A stretch of DNA of 64,000 bases from Loripinus fragilis (Eukaryota > Mollusca > Bivalvia > Lucinida > Lucinidae): the NCBI GenBank assembly GCA_964019695.1, contig OZ026518.1, positions 86,051,950-86,115,949 of the forward strand. The letters run 5' to 3'. A model generated the notes under the pieces. It searched no databases. It had not been told where the DNA came from and worked only from the letters and a program-made list of their open reading frames with translations. The position numbers were made by a program, and so were the translations under genes. Below, piece by piece: positions 22,166 to 33,334 of the stretch; the first letter of the stretch is position 1; the number at the start of each line of letters is the position of its first letter.

Positions 22166-22380
22166 TTGGCAGCCAATAACAAAGATGCTGATCAGACTGT
22201 GTGGAAGCCCAGGCTGTTCTGCGTCTTCGTTGTTCACTTTGGCCGCAAACTCCAATTCATGAGAGTTCTGCGTTCAAGTTTTTCATATTGCTGTTTACAT
22301 GCTGTCATTTGCATCTGTGTTAGCATTCGGAATGTGCTTGCACATCTAGAAAAAGCTGAAACGCTGTTGCTGTTGCGGCC
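22166..22380. repeat. Possible decayed family G element
   Basis: 'gctgatcagactg' and 'aggctgttctgcgtcttcgtt' resemble the interior of the hairpin elements at 23648 and 31452. No clear ends are seen. The 73-codon ORF has no domain. Confidence 0.3.
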
Positions 22381-22635
22381 AATGTGAAAACAAATTCAAA
22401 ATGGTGGAACAGAGACTATGTAGTTGATACTAAAGTGCATGTTTTTTCTTGAAAAAGGCCTTTGGCCGAAATATTGAAATAGAGTAAATTTATCATATGT
22501 GTTTAGCATTGTTCCCTATGGAATATAAATGAATATTAGCTATTGAAATACATTGTAGGGTTTCTCATGACGTTTGTTGAACCAGAGTGCTACATTAAAC
22601 CTACACCTACACTGTATATATATTAAATGTACAAA

Positions 22636-22820
22636 ATATGAAACCTGTGCAAATTGCACAGGTTTCATATATTGCACCGGTTTCATATATTGTACATTTC
22701 ATCCAGCTGTACAACCTTAAGAGAGTAACTGCATTCTCACAAAGTTTGGCTCCAGTCCTTAAAACAATTTTTTCATCAATGTATGACACATTGGTGAAAA
22801 ATTGTTTAAGGACTGGAGCC
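22636..22820. repeat. Two adjacent hairpins
   Basis: The first is ATATGAAACCTGTGCAA with its complement (22636-22670), followed by a third partial copy of the arm. The second pairs 'ggctccagtccttaaaaca' with 'tgtttaaggactggagcc' (22748-22820). Both stems are almost perfect. The 'ggactggagccagtct' word is echoed near 48010. Confidence 0.8.
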
Positions 22821-23211
22821 AGTCTATATAGAACACAACACGGGCATTCAAAGTCAGACATCTAAAATTATTCTAACAGTGTGCCATTTATGATTTAATC
22901 TGATATGAATCTTCACAATATCCAGGAAATCGTGCGCTTTATATTCTGATGCAGTCGGCTTTGGCGTTAATAGAGATTTATAATGGAATGTGTACGTGTT
23001 GTTTTTGTTATATCTTTCGCAATTATTGGGCTATCATTCGAGTGCAAACTAGCAACCAGGAAATAACTTCAGCGATATTGATATTTCATGGTAACTCACA
23101 AATCTCCTGATATTGTCTCGACACCATTTTACTCCATCTGTTGTAATTTTGATAGAACATAGACTGATTTTCAGTCTCCAATGCCAATTTCATTTTAATT
23201 CATATAACGTA

Positions 23212-23380
23212 CAGTAAAACCTGTCTTAAGCGGCCACCCAAAAATAGGCAAACAAAGGGTAGCTTAATGAAGGTCTTATGGAGCATTCTGCAATACTTTT
23301 GACCTGCATTAAGCGATAATCGGTCTAAAAAACAATTGTTGGTCTTCCTTTTGAGTGGTCGCTTAAGACAGGTTTCACTG
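23212..23380. mobile_element. mariner/Tc1-type MITE, copy 2
   Basis: CAGTAAAACCTGTCTTAAGC and 'gcttaagacaggtttcactg' termini, with TA on both sides (23210-23211 and 23381-23382). Interior 'attaagcgataatcgg' and 'ggagcattctgcaatactt' are shared with the copies at 2443, 48805 and 63800. Shorter than copy 1 by an internal deletion. Confidence 0.88.
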
Positions 23381-23647
23381 TAGTATAAAACCGTCCTCTG
23401 TCCACTCTGATTCTGATAGCCCGGAGCTTGAACTAAAGTATATGCAGTAAATTGTATTTTATAAATATCAACAAAAATCAGTATTATAAGAATGAGCCTG
23501 GTACGGGTCTAGATAGAACCCCACCCCCACCCCAAAAAAAAAAGCAATAAACTAGAGCTATCAGTTCAGATGATCTGACTATAGCCCCAAATTCAGCGCT
23601 GTCAGAGACGAATTTTAAATTTTAGAAAAATCGTGATTATGAAGTGG

Positions 23648-23881
23648 ATCTCGGCGCGAGAAGCCCTGACTTCATTGCATACAAAACAAGAAAGGCACTG
23701 ACCAGCCTGCGCACACTCGCAATCTGATCAGCGTCATTGTTTCTCACACTCTTAAAAGGATAATTTCTAAAATTGCTACATGCAAATTTTCAATATTCTG
23801 GCTAATATCTGTAGCTGAGCAGACAGATTTGCGTTTTATTTGGTCGGAAACTCAGCAGACAGGTTTTCTCGCGACGTTGCC
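23648..23881. mobile_element. Hairpin element, family G, copy 1 (decayed)
   Basis: Left 'ctcggcgcgagaag' and right 'acaggttttctcgcgacg' match the better preserved ends at 31452-31693. Interior 'cagcctgcgcacactcgcaa', 'tctgatcagc' and 'tctgtagctgagcag' are shared. Non-coding. Confidence 0.7.
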
Positions 23882-25050
23882 TTAATAGAGGAGAGTACAT
23901 GTAACGGAGTGTGTATCAAAATGATATGTAAAAAGCTGCACCTACTGTCAAAACCCTTGCCAAAATATTCTCAGTTCATCAAGCTGAAAAGTGGGGAAAT
24001 CAAAAGATCATACCAAAACCACAGGCATGTCTATAGACTATGGAGAAACGTGTATAAAGTTTGGAAATGTTATATGGAAAACTGTAGGAATTGGATTCTC
24101 AAGCCACCCACTGTCTATTCAATATTTTCGTCTTGTTACTTGCACAGTTACTGTAGTGACGCCAAAACTCTCTGCAATCTTACCAGTTGCGATTTATAAG
24201 CCGACCTTTTATCGAACAAGTTGGCTGCTTTTAAAAAGCCGCCAATAGTTTAGGTTTGGCAAATAGGTTGTTTTTATGACAGCATTCCTTTACTTTTATT
24301 ATTATTATAATAGGTCTTGTTTAACAAATCTTAGAGTCAGCATAATCTCGGACCCAATTATACTGGGTCCGAGGCAGAATAGGTGTTTGAAAAGATTATT
24401 TGTACAGATTGTATTATCGAGCACGAGCTCTTGCGAATGAACCTTCGCTACTACATGTACACGGGTGGTAATGTCGTAAGGGGCGATCAAAAGTTATGCA
24501 AACGGTCGCCTTACGAGAGCGTCCAGATATGAGTGACGGGATGAAAATAAAACGAGCAAAACAGGTAAGTTAGCGACTTCTACATTTATTTCAATATTTG
24601 CAGATTAATATTCAGAAATCAGGCAATGCTATTCCCAAAAGTTATCATTTTTGTATAATGGGAAGCAATAGCGATAGTGGAAAAACGAGTAGTTAGTCTA
24701 AAAATCAATTTCTCCTGGACAAGGGTGTGTTGATTTTTTGGTTTTGTTCTTAAATAAACATGGTTTAGGGGCTTTTAACATGTTTAGTGGCAGGTTTAGT
24801 GACACAAATATACCTTACATTAATTTTCTTTTATGCCTAAATAGCCTTTAGTCAAAATCGGGTTTAAAATGTTGATATAGACTAGATAGGGAAAAAAATC
24901 ATGACTTACGACATTGACTCCCCCTTACGAGTCAGTTAACCTTTACGAGCCAGTATGGTAAACGCCCTTCATCTGATGGACAACGGATTACTCTTAAGTG
25001 TCTGCTAGAAAATTCTTGGTCTAGCGCTTGCACATTATTCATACATGATA

Positions 25051-25487
25051 GAGGGTCTCAATGGGGTACCTTTGAAATCGCTAATCAGTAAATTTTGGGC
25101 CCCATAGATCGCTAATTTGTAAAGTTATGCCAACAAATCGAAAACTAGTAAAATTGAGGCCCCCAAATCGCAAATCAGTTCAGTTTTGGCCCCAGAAATC
25201 AGTAATCAGTAAATTTTAGGCCCGAAAATCAGTAACCTGTCTGGAGGCATTTACGAGGTGGAATAGCGGAATAGTGTTTTCCATCAAGTTCATTAACTGA
25301 TTAAACGTGCCACTGTGCTATTCGGTATTTCTTTGCCTCCAAATCGCGTATCATTATATTTTATGCCTTAATTCGCTAACCACTAGAAGCTCTCATTCCG
25401 CTATTGGTTAAATGTACCCTAAAAATTCGCTAACCGTTGAATTTTAGGGCCATACTTCATTTATAAGTAAACCCCATTGATACCCTC
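25051..25487. mobile_element. TIR element with 30-bp internal tandem repeat
   Basis: GAGGGTCTCAATGGGGT at the left and ACCCCATTGATACCCTC at the right are inverted, with ATGATA / ATGACA just outside. Inside, 'aatcgctaatcagtaaattt' + 'tgggccc' repeats at about 30-base spacing (near 25077, 25107, 25137, 25167, 25197 and 25227), and diverged 'ttcgctaacc' words continue to about 25430. Nested in the 3.3-kb composite. Confidence 0.72.
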
Positions 25488-25538
25488 ATGACATGCACTT
25501 GAAATTAATCACCTCATCTTTATAAGAATCAAGATTGA

Positions 25539-25749
25539 TTTTTTGTTTGATTTTGTTTTATTTGATTCATTACGTCCCACCAACAATCTTTCAGTTTAAC
25601 AGGGACAGATCTTCCTGGGTTGAACCAGTACCAAGGAAGGATAAATGTGTCTTGCTCAAATACCTAAACGCAGCGACACCGGTGAGGCGCGAACCCGCAG
25701 TCCCTCGGTCTCGGGTCAAGCACTCTACCACTGAGCCACTGCTCTCCCA
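25539..25749 (-). mobile_element. SINE-1, full length, with target-site duplications
   Basis: Minus-strand head with TGGCTCAGTGG and 'gggttcgcgcctcaccgg', body 'ttgagcaagacacattta', tail 'gtgggacgtaatgaatcaaa'. AATCAAGATTGA occurs on both sides (25527-25538 and 25750-25761). The B box carries a change (GTTCGCGCC). An 86-codon ORF across the SINE is not a gene. Confidence 0.9.
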
Positions 25750-25879
25750 AATCAAGATTGAAGTAGAATTAAACGTTTCAACAACATTTGCCTGATCTTG
25801 TCAGAAAAGGACAGCATGAAGTCCTTCTTATAACAAAACAACAACACACATCCCTTTGATAGATGTATGCAGAGTGTTT

Positions 25880-26015
25880 AAAACGTCCCACCAACAACTA
25901 CTGGCATACGGACACTGGACCCAGGCATAAATTCTCATCCCACAGACTGGTGTAGCCGGGGATCTAACCTGTGACCCCCCGTTCATCCGCTACACCATGA
26001 CAGCTCCAAGATGTA
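25880..26015 (-). mobile_element. Diverged SINE-like segment
   Basis: 'gtcccaccaacaac' resembles the SINE tail and 'gatctaacctgtgac' the B-box region, with a head-like 'ctacaccatgacagctcc'. Too diverged for a firm assignment. Confidence 0.35.
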
Positions 26016-26374
26016 TGAGGTGATGTTTAAGCAGACCCGGGGAAAATATAAACGAAACTGTAGCCCTAGGCAAGTGCTAGCAGCTAGGGTATAGGAAAGA
26101 GTTTGATTGTGGTGGTGCACTCAGATTCACTTGGGATACACCACCACCCGATAATGACCCACACGTCCAGTGAAAGATGTGTTAGGGGGGGGCGTCTATG
26201 ATCATTTTTCCTGGCTAAATTATCAGGTCGGCCTACAATCCACTAACTACTTTGCTCAACACTCATTCATCAAGATATAGGTATCAAACATGCCCCAAAA
26301 CATTTAAATTTGAGTATACCCAACCCCGGAAACTATTACCAGTCTTAGCCTTAGCCTAAGAGTGGACCAAACAT

Positions 26375-26720
26375 GACCCCCTCTCGCCCCCCTCCAAAAA
26401 AAATCCCATTTAGTAGCAACCAACATACCCCTCCCGTCCCCAGCAAAAAAAAAAAAAGAATAAATAAAGAAAGTCACCAAGTGAAAACATGCACATTGGT
26501 TAGGGTGGTGGAGGGGGGCTTAATTCAAAGGTTTCTGTTTCCCCCTAAACTATACATTTCTAGCACGCACCCCAACGCACACACACACGCACGAAATATA
26601 GCTTACCCCCTTCCCCAAAGTATTCCTATCTTACCTTTACCTTAATGAGAGCCTAAAATGACCAAACATCCCCATACAATGGCAAACCCCTCCCTCCACC
26701 CCCACATCTCACTTGCACAA
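26375..26720 (+). repeat. Low-complexity C/A-rich stretch
   Basis: Runs such as 'cccccctccaaaaaaaatcc', 'cagcaaaaaaaaaaaag' and 'cacacacacgcacg' dominate. The 90-codon Pro/Lys-rich ORF here is compositional. 'ccaaacatgaccccc' near 26368 and 'gaccaaacatcccca' near 26659 suggest a local duplication of about 290 bases. Confidence 0.5.
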
Positions 26721-26744
26721 TAATAATACTATTCAAAACTTCGT

Positions 26745-26880
26745 TGATCTCAAAATTGGGTTGAAACAGTACCAAGCAATTAATCAAGTATTTGTTTGAA
26801 GCCACAACGCAGGCCTTTGCTGAGGCTCGAACCTGCAACCCCTCGAGCTCGCAAATTAGTCACCGTGCTCCTCAATATTA
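26745..26880 (-). mobile_element. Degenerate SINE-1
   Basis: 'ttgggttgaaacagtaccaa', 'cacaacgcag' and 'gaggctcgaacctgcaaccc' follow the SINE-1 order on the minus strand, with several deletions. Confidence 0.6.
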
Positions 26881-27739
26881 TCAACTTGGAATTGAGCCAT
26901 ACCATGCGAAAATGCGACTTAGGGATTTCTAGGTCGACCAGGAAACTTCAAACCAGCCTCCTCAGTCAAAGAAACAAGCTGCATCATTGATATTCTAGTT
27001 TTTGCACGATTAGGCTGGCTTCAATATCAGTAGATATCCTGCTATCAAAGAAGCGAAATAATGGATGCTGTTCAGACTGCACAGGCTGATCTGCGCCTTT
27101 CTTGGTCGCAATTGACATAAGCAGGTTTTCACATGACGAGGGTAATTGAATTTATATCAGTGACACGTAATGCATCATAGCGAGAATATTTTCTAAAACA
27201 TATCTGTTCTACTTTTCTCTTTGAACTAACCAAGTTTATTCGTCTTGTAAGGGGCAATCGTACCGTTAGGGGCAACCAATGTCGTAAGGGGTAATGGGCA
27301 CAAAAAACTCACTGCAGACACATAGTGACGCCAAGAAGATGGTGTATACGGCTTATGCTAGAAAAATAAGTTGGAAAGGATATGATTTTTTACAGAAATA
27401 AAGCATTTTAGAACATTTATTGAACAGAACACCTTTATTAACAACCACTAAAATGATATTATGCCTACACCTTACTCAGGAGAAAGTATATCATTCGTTA
27501 GCTGTAAACTTTCTTACGTCAGTTTCTTTTGCCTCTTGTACAGAAATGGACATTATTGGGAATAGCATTTTCCTATTCCTTATATTAGGCTCGTAAACGG
27601 TAAAAACAGTTAAAACAGGACTACTCACATAGCTGATTCCATTGTTTATTGCTCCCGTAGCTCATGTCCGGATGATCTCGTAAAGATTTCATTTGCATAA
27701 CCGTTCGATTGCCCCTTACGACATTACCACCCGTGATGT

Positions 27740-28680
27740 AGAAAATGTCTGACCAAAATCTAGACCTTTAAGCCGCTGGGTAGGTTTTATAGGGTTTTAC
27801 CAAACAATAAAGTACCAAAATTTTGTGTGCTCCCTAAAAATATTGATGTTTTTGTTTTCAATAAACCACACATCAATTTTCCATGTTTTGATTTTACCCA
27901 TTGAATTTTCTCGGACGGTACAGAGGTCCAGATAAGCTTTCAATTCAATTGGGTATTTACCCCACACGATTTTTATGAATTGCTTTTTTCCAAAAACACT
28001 TGCTTAAAATATTTTTTTACCCCACATAGATTTTTGAAATTGCTTATTTATAAGTTATAATTAAAGTACCTTATAATCTTAGTTAATAATTTAAATAATA
28101 ATCTTAGTTTTCGTAATGGAAGAAACATACAGATTGAGTGACTTTAAGTTCTTTGTGCAAATACTTTAGCCAGTAACTGACAAATGACTTGCTTAATGTA
28201 TCAATTTCAAAGGAGACTTAGTAACATCACAACAAAAGAAAGGCTTGAACTGGCTACCACACTAAGTGTGCTAAAAAGGGATATATTCATATTTAGATCA
28301 GTTTGGTTTTTTTCTTTTGCTTTTCCAAAATTTAATTGCTTTTCGCTACCCCTTCATTTATAAAACCATTGCTTTTTCCAAAATTTAATTCCTTTTTGTT
28401 ACCCCTTCATTTGAAAACAATTGCTTTTTTTCACAAATTTAATTGCTTAAATACCCCCAAAAAGCGGCTTATCTGTTCCTCTGCAGTACATTTTGAGGTA
28501 CAACATTAACATGCATTTAAAAGTAAAAAAAAAAATCCAAATTTACATTCATTACCTAATGTATAAACATTGATGTGACATGGCTTTGAATTTTACCTAT
28601 AGCGTTTCTTTTGTCAGTCAGTATATTTTGATGACACTGATGATGAACAGACACATAAAGGAAGTCCTAACCTAGGTTAG
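27740..28680. other. No gene; weak internal repeats
   Basis: Words 'aattgctttttccaaaa', 'tttaattgcttt' and 'taccccacat' / 'taccccttcatttgaaaac' recur between 27960 and 28460, a decayed tandem repeat. No ORF. Confidence 0.5.
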
Positions 28681-28759
28681 CTAAAAGAGGATTATCTTTT
28701 GTTTTAAAATACCGGGCCGCATAGCGCTTAATTTCACTTGTGTGACTTCCCTTGGAGAA

Positions 28760-28880
28760 CCAATGAAATCCATAAAACCATAAGTTGTGGTTTTATGGAT
28801 CTGATTGGCTGAAAAAATGTTATGGATTAGACAGCCAATGAAAACCTCAAGAAGAGTAAGGATGAATCCAAGATGGCGGC
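28760..28880 (+). promoter_or_regulatory. Candidate promoter: three CCAAT boxes and a YY1/TISU motif
   Basis: CCAAT at 28760 and 28835 and ATTGG (reverse CCAAT) at 28804 lie 31-75 bases upstream of CAAGATGGCGGC (28869-28880). The last matches the TISU consensus SAASATGGCGGC and the YY1 site. NF-Y CCAAT boxes spaced about 30-45 bases and a YY1/TISU element at the start site are typical of TATA-less housekeeping promoters. A hairpin (28768-28800, 'aaaaccataagttgtggttt') lies between the first two boxes. No TATA box is seen. Activity is inference. Confidence 0.5.
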
Positions 28881-28982
28881 CCCCATACCGATGACTTTTT
28901 TAAAAAAGAATATTCACATTTACACACCTCTATAGTACTTATTTTGTGTATTTATCAGTGGAAGAAGTCATCCACATGAATG
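28850..28982 (+). CDS. Candidate first exon (5' leader and start codon, ends at GTAAGT)
   Basis: The segment downstream of the promoter motif ends 'cacatgaatg|gtaagtg', with ATG at 28976 followed after four bases by a canonical 5' splice site at 28983, leaving phase 1 (ATG AAT G). The ATG inside the TISU motif (28873) opens only 20 codons and is in another frame, so it would be a short upstream ORF. An acceptor at 29037-29038 ('tattctag') would splice out just 56 bases and open 36 further codons to TAG at 29149. The alternative acceptor at 34938 joins to more exons. No homology was recognised. Confidence 0.35.
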
Positions 28983-29159
28983 GTAAGTGTTATGTCACTG
29001 AAAATAAACTTGTTAAATGAGAGGCTTATTTATTCTAGCACTTTCAATTGATGAAGCGGAGGTCAGTAGACAACAAGTCCCGATTCGTCTTGTAAATCAA
29101 CATCTCTCCACCTATTTAGCCTTCGAAATAGCATGTCCTGGACAGATATAGCTATCAAT

Positions 29160-30020
29160 TGTTTGATACAATGTTGGTGGTCCCTGAGCAGATTGACAGA
29201 GTGACAAAAATTGGAGCCACATGATGGAGGTTTGTCCAGATTGAACCATAGACTGGTCCATTATGAATGATACCCAGATATGAGGGTCTAAAGTCTCTAC
29301 AGCAATGCAGTATACTATGAAATCCACTTCTATGCATAGTAAGCTTGCTCTCGGCATATAGAATGCTTGATGATAAGTCGTAAATTGTCAGTGAATCACC
29401 ACAGACCAACCCTGTACCCTGCCATTTTGTTGTTGTATCAGCACACCAGCATAAAAAGGTTCGACTCCCGCAAGCATATGGCTGGGAAGAATTTGCTTCA
29501 GCTGGACGGGACATCCCAAGACTTTCGTATGGTCAAAATAATGTTTTTTTTTTATAAATGTGAGTTTCCGAACTGTACGTGGGAAACAAATGAAACAATC
29601 ACTGAGTGCCTCGATCAGCCTACGGTACTTGTGTGTTTTACACCCCTCAATCTCAGTTTGAGACAATCACAGAAGATTTCTGACACTGTTGGGGAGTTGA
29701 AGTGAATCACTTGACAGTGTGGGTAATCCATATAACCAGTATCTGAACTTCTTAAATCGAGCATGCCAAAAGCATTTCCTGCAGTATGTTTGGTGGAAAG
29801 ATCCTTTTTTGCCATTTTAAAGAAGAAAAAGAAAATCTAGTACCACTAAGTCACAGGTGTATTACAGAAAGCTGATGATAAACAGGCTGATCATCTGAAA
29901 AATATTCTAAGATTCAAGATACTGGAAGGTACAGGTACCTGTAGGTTACATTAATTTTCTTGGAAGTTGTCTTGAGAGCAGACAGGCAGATATTTTTTAT
30001 TGATAATTCCAATGTATTAT
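29160..30020. other. Uncertain region with overlapping short ORFs on both strands
   Basis: ORFs of 81-119 codons on the minus strand and 112 codons on the plus strand overlap between 29112 and 29815. A Cys-x4-Cys motif (KCEFPNCTW) on the plus strand is weakly zinc-finger-like. None shows a recognised domain. Possibly a decayed coding element; I cannot decide the strand. Confidence 0.25.
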
Positions 30021-30031
30021 CTACCTGTATA

Positions 30032-30816
30032 TAGGGCTGCCAGGTTTACGAAATTGGTAAACGTTTACATGAGTTCCAATAACCGAAAACGATTCCGTTC
30101 ACACGGAACTTCCAGATTTGATTTTTTTCATTATGCAGATCGGTAAAATCGCTGTTATTTTCCCTTGAAAACTTGTACCCTGTGCGAATATTCGAAATAT
30201 TTTGGTTGGGTGTTGTGATAGAACTCATTTCAAGTAATTGGAAAGTGATTGCAACAATTGCGCAGACTGGTATATTGCCGACATTTTCTTCAGTTGCAAG
30301 TGTGTAATTAATGACTTGACACGCACAAGACATAACTGCCAATCATCACGTGCGCATCGATACACACGCTGACAGAAAGTAAACAAAAAAGGTTATAAGC
30401 CATACATGCGTCTCAACCAAATATTAAGACATGCCTTTACATAACTGTTAAAAATGCAGGAATATATTTGCTCCAAGCAGTGACTAAGTGAGACAATATT
30501 CGGGACATTTTTATGGCCAGTTGAGCCACTGTCTGCGAGGGCCTGATACGCAAAGAATTTGAAAAAATGCTCTTTATCATAGGATTCTGTCAGTGTAATT
30601 CGTATTGCAGTGGATACTTTATCAAATACAACCAAATCTGAGAAAACAAACAAACTGATTGATGATCCATAGCGGAATGTTCATAAGAAAATGCTATTAA
30701 CAAACCACGACGCTGGTCACATGGTAAAGTTTGTGTAAACGGTAGGCCAATTTTGTAAACGTTTATTGCAAAAACGTGAAACGGTACCGTTTACACATGT
30801 AAATGTGGTAGCCCTA
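30032..30816. mobile_element. hAT-like TIR element, 785 bp
   Basis: Ends are TAGGGCTGCCA and TGGTAGCCCTA. Outside stand CCTGTATA (30024-30031) and CCTATATA (30817-30824), an 8-base duplication with one difference, as expected for hAT. 'gtaaacgtttac' and 'cgtttacacatgtaaa' repeats lie just inside the ends. Two minus-strand ORFs (98 and 86 codons, at 30046-30342 and 30393-30653) have no transposase signature I can recognise. They may be decayed remnants. Confidence 0.75.
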
Positions 30817-31124
30817 CCTATATACACATTTCCATGCATTTTATTGGTTTAGAGCCAAATCAAATCAATAAGAGTTAAAAATTTTACGAAAGTACTTTTA
30901 GAACATGAAATGGTTTGTTAGACAAAGTGTCGTTCAACGAAGTGTCATACACATACCACACATCACTGACCCCCCTCCCCCCCACATTTATGATGAGGGG
31001 TATATAGTTATATAGTTTTTGTCTTTCATTTTTCATACTTCTGTCTCCTGTTCATGAACAATTCACAACAGAGTTTTGGTTAAAGTTTCTCAAGAAGTGT
31101 ATATCTCAGTAAACGCTTATCAGA

Positions 31125-31425
31125 AAGCATTCATATTTAGGCCATAGTTACCCTGAAGGGTAAATTTGCTTTCACATCTTGACGCCAGACCCCAGGGTCC
31201 CTGCCCCTGGGTAGGACTGGAGGTCATAATCTAAGACATCTTAAGATTGTTTTTCTTTAATAGAATCAAAATTTGTATTTATCAACCAACAAGCATTCTT
31301 ATTTGAACAATGTTGGCTTGCACTCAACAGCCTCAGACCCTTGGATTGATGGTCCAGGGTTGGGATAGAGGTCAAAATCTAGGACACTTTTAGATTTTTT
31401 CTTTTATCATTCATATTTATCTAAC
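31125..31425 (+). repeat. Two tandem diverged units, ~155 bp
   Basis: 'aagcattcatattt' (31126) and 'aagcattcttattt' (31291) start units that share 'cagaccccagggtccctg' / 'cagacccttggattgatgg' and 'ggtcataatctaagacat' / 'ggtcaaaatctaggacac'. The design resembles the bivalve ~160-bp satellite at 13050 but the sequence differs. Confidence 0.6.
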
Positions 31426-31451
31426 CTAATACAAAACTAATAGTTATGTAT

Positions 31452-31693
31452 GGGCCTCGACGCGAGAAAACCTGTCTTCGGGGGTTTGCGAACAACAAAG
31501 GCGTAGACCAACCTGCGCATATTCGCAGTCTGATCAGCTCCTATGTTTTTTCGCGTATTGGTAGTATCATATCTAGACAAGTTTGCTACAAACAAAATTT
31601 CAATTTTCTAGCTGGTCTCTGTAGCTGAGCAGGCCGGTTTGAGTCTCATTTTGTCAGAAAGTCCCGGAGACAGGTTTTCTCGCGATGAGGCCC
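31452..31693. mobile_element. Hairpin element, family G, copy 2
   Basis: Ends GGGCCTCGACGCGAGAAAAC and GTTTTCTCGCGATGAGGCCC are inverted, followed by 'ctgtcttcggg' / 'cccggagacag'. Interior 'caacctgcgcatattcgcag', 'tctgatcagc' and 'tctgtagctgagcag' are shared with 23648-23881. The 60-codon ORF at its start is an artefact. Confidence 0.85.
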
Positions 31694-31779
31694 ATATGGA
31701 ATTTAAACTTTAGAGCACATTGTAGAAAATTTCCGTATTCCTGGGCCTTTGCAATTACTTTCTTATACTTTGTTTAAAT

Positions 31780-31853
31780 ATATTAGTTTTGGGTACTCAA
31801 AAGGACTGTCTCATTGAGAATGTTCTTTTGAGTACCCACAATATATATTTTGG
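31780..31853. repeat. Hairpin element, family R, copy 1
   Basis: 'gggtactcaaaaggactgtc' and 'gaatgttcttttgagtaccc' pair. Related hairpins are at 36721, 57079 and 62885. Family R sites share 'tttggttgag' or 'acatatgtt' at the outside. Confidence 0.75.
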
Positions 31854-31859
31854 TCGACA

Positions 31860-32745
31860 AGTAAAAAATTTATTTCAAGATTAGGCACTCTTCTCTGGAG
31901 GCATTGCTTTATTCCACATCAATATTTAGAAGATGTTGCATCTTTTCTGTTGACTTTTTAGCAAGCATCTAGAAATAGCAGTTCATGTTTGCTAAATAAA
32001 AGTATAGCAGTTGATTTAAAGATGCATTTTCATTTTATTTTGGAATTGTTCTCTCTAAATTAAAAAACAAATACAGATATATAGTTGGACATGGGTCCAA
32101 TATTCAAACTCAAATTTGCAAAGATGTGTGACTGCACTGCTAGTCTATAGCTGTTTTTATCAGGTACATGTATCTAGAGTTTGATATAATAGAACATTTA
32201 CTGTAGAATGTCTTTCAAACAACTTCTAGTTAAATTATTTTGGTAAAAAAAAATTCATATTGAAATTAAATCATCTTTAATGACTGAATTGATAGAGTGA
32301 AAAAGGATCAAAACTGTTTCTGAAGTTTGGGTTGAATATGTATATATGTAAATATGTACTTGTAATATGAATATATATTCTGGATTTCTGTTTTAGAAAG
32401 AAAATTGAAACGGTTTGAGCCCATTTTTAGAAGAAGAGCAGATGTGAAGTTCCAACATATTTTACACAGATTGAGCAAAGATGATTGTACAGGGAAAGTA
32501 GTAGCAATGCTTATAATTCTCCAGAGATAAGGGGAAGAAGACATTAGAGGCAGTATAGAAAGCTGGAAGAGATATGGTGTGATGGGCTAATTCTAGGTCC
32601 AGTTTAGAAATTGCAAGTATGTATACCTGTATACTACTTAACCCTTAATCTGCGAATATTTTTTATTTTTCTACTTTTTATTTTCTGCTGCATACATGTT
32701 ACATGATGGCTATTTCATTGCTTTGAAGAAAATACCCACAGTCCA
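31860..32745. other. No feature supported
   Basis: AT-rich, stops in all frames, no palindromes or boxes noticed. Confidence 0.55.
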
Positions 32746-32751
32746 CAGATT

Positions 32752-32941
32752 CAATTGTGGCTCAGTGGTAGATTGCTTGACTCAAGATCAAGGGGTTGCA
32801 GATTCGAGCCTCACCGGCGTCACTGTGTTGTGTTCTTGAGCAAGACACAGGAATTCTTGCTTAGTACTGGTTTAACCCATGAAGACCAGTCCCCACTTAA
32901 CTGAAAAATTGTTGACTTGGACATAAACAATCAAATCAAAC
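32752..32941 (+). mobile_element. SINE-1, plus orientation
   Basis: A-box-like TGGCTCAGTGG (32758), B-box-like 'gattcgagcctcaccgg', body 'ttgagcaagacacagg', then 'ttgttgacttggacataaa' and a CAAATCAAA tail. The complete order is present but without obvious flanking duplications. Confidence 0.85.
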
Positions 32942-33334
32942 CAGCAAAAATCTTAGCATGGTTTTCATGATTGATCATTGGAATTAACAGGTGACCAATA
33001 ACAAATCATTAATTGACTAAAATTAAATATATACATGGGGCATACGAAATTTTAAAGTAAGGCCAGGTATTATTCGATCACAGAAAATCTACCGATCATC
33101 AAATCAGATAGCTGAATATGACCAATACTCGATGAACTTGATTAATCGGCCGACCACTAGGTATCATAGTTTTTCATTTGGGTTTTGTTACTCTTAGATT
33201 TAATTTGTCATTGTGTTACTGTATTCTTTTTTTTAATTAGGTATTTACACAAATACCCGGCTAAGTTTACCTGTTTTTCTGATTTAAGAAACTTAAAACT
33301 GTACAAGAATGACAGCCATTGAAGTACTGTTGTA

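Larger units (their letters stand above)
22870..24455. other. Sparse region apart from the elements listed
   Basis: Outside the MITE at 23212 and the family G copy at 23648, no ends or boxes are visible. Overlapping 119- and 85-codon ORFs at 23840-24248 lie in different frames over the same DNA, so at most one can be real. Neither has a domain I recognise. Confidence 0.45.
24460..27735. mobile_element. 3.3-kb TIR composite element with 5-base target duplication
   Basis: Left end CACGGGTGGTAATGTCGTAA and right end TTACGACATTACCACCCGTG are perfect complements and extend inwards through 'aaggggc' and 'gttatgcaaa'. ATGTA flanks both ends (24455-24459 and 27736-27740). Subterminal 'cgtaaggggcaatcg'-like words recur near 24905 and 27245-27300, and the 'aatgctattccca' block is inverted between 24626 and about 27570. 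No transposase ORF is present. It contains a smaller TIR element (25051) and SINEs (25539 and 26745). Confidence 0.78.

Noticed and set aside
29367..29705. Retroelement gag or zinc-finger protein suggested by KCEFPNCTW
   Set aside because: Only a Cys-x4-Cys is present; no following His pair, no polymerase or integrase motifs, and overlapping minus-strand ORFs are equally long.
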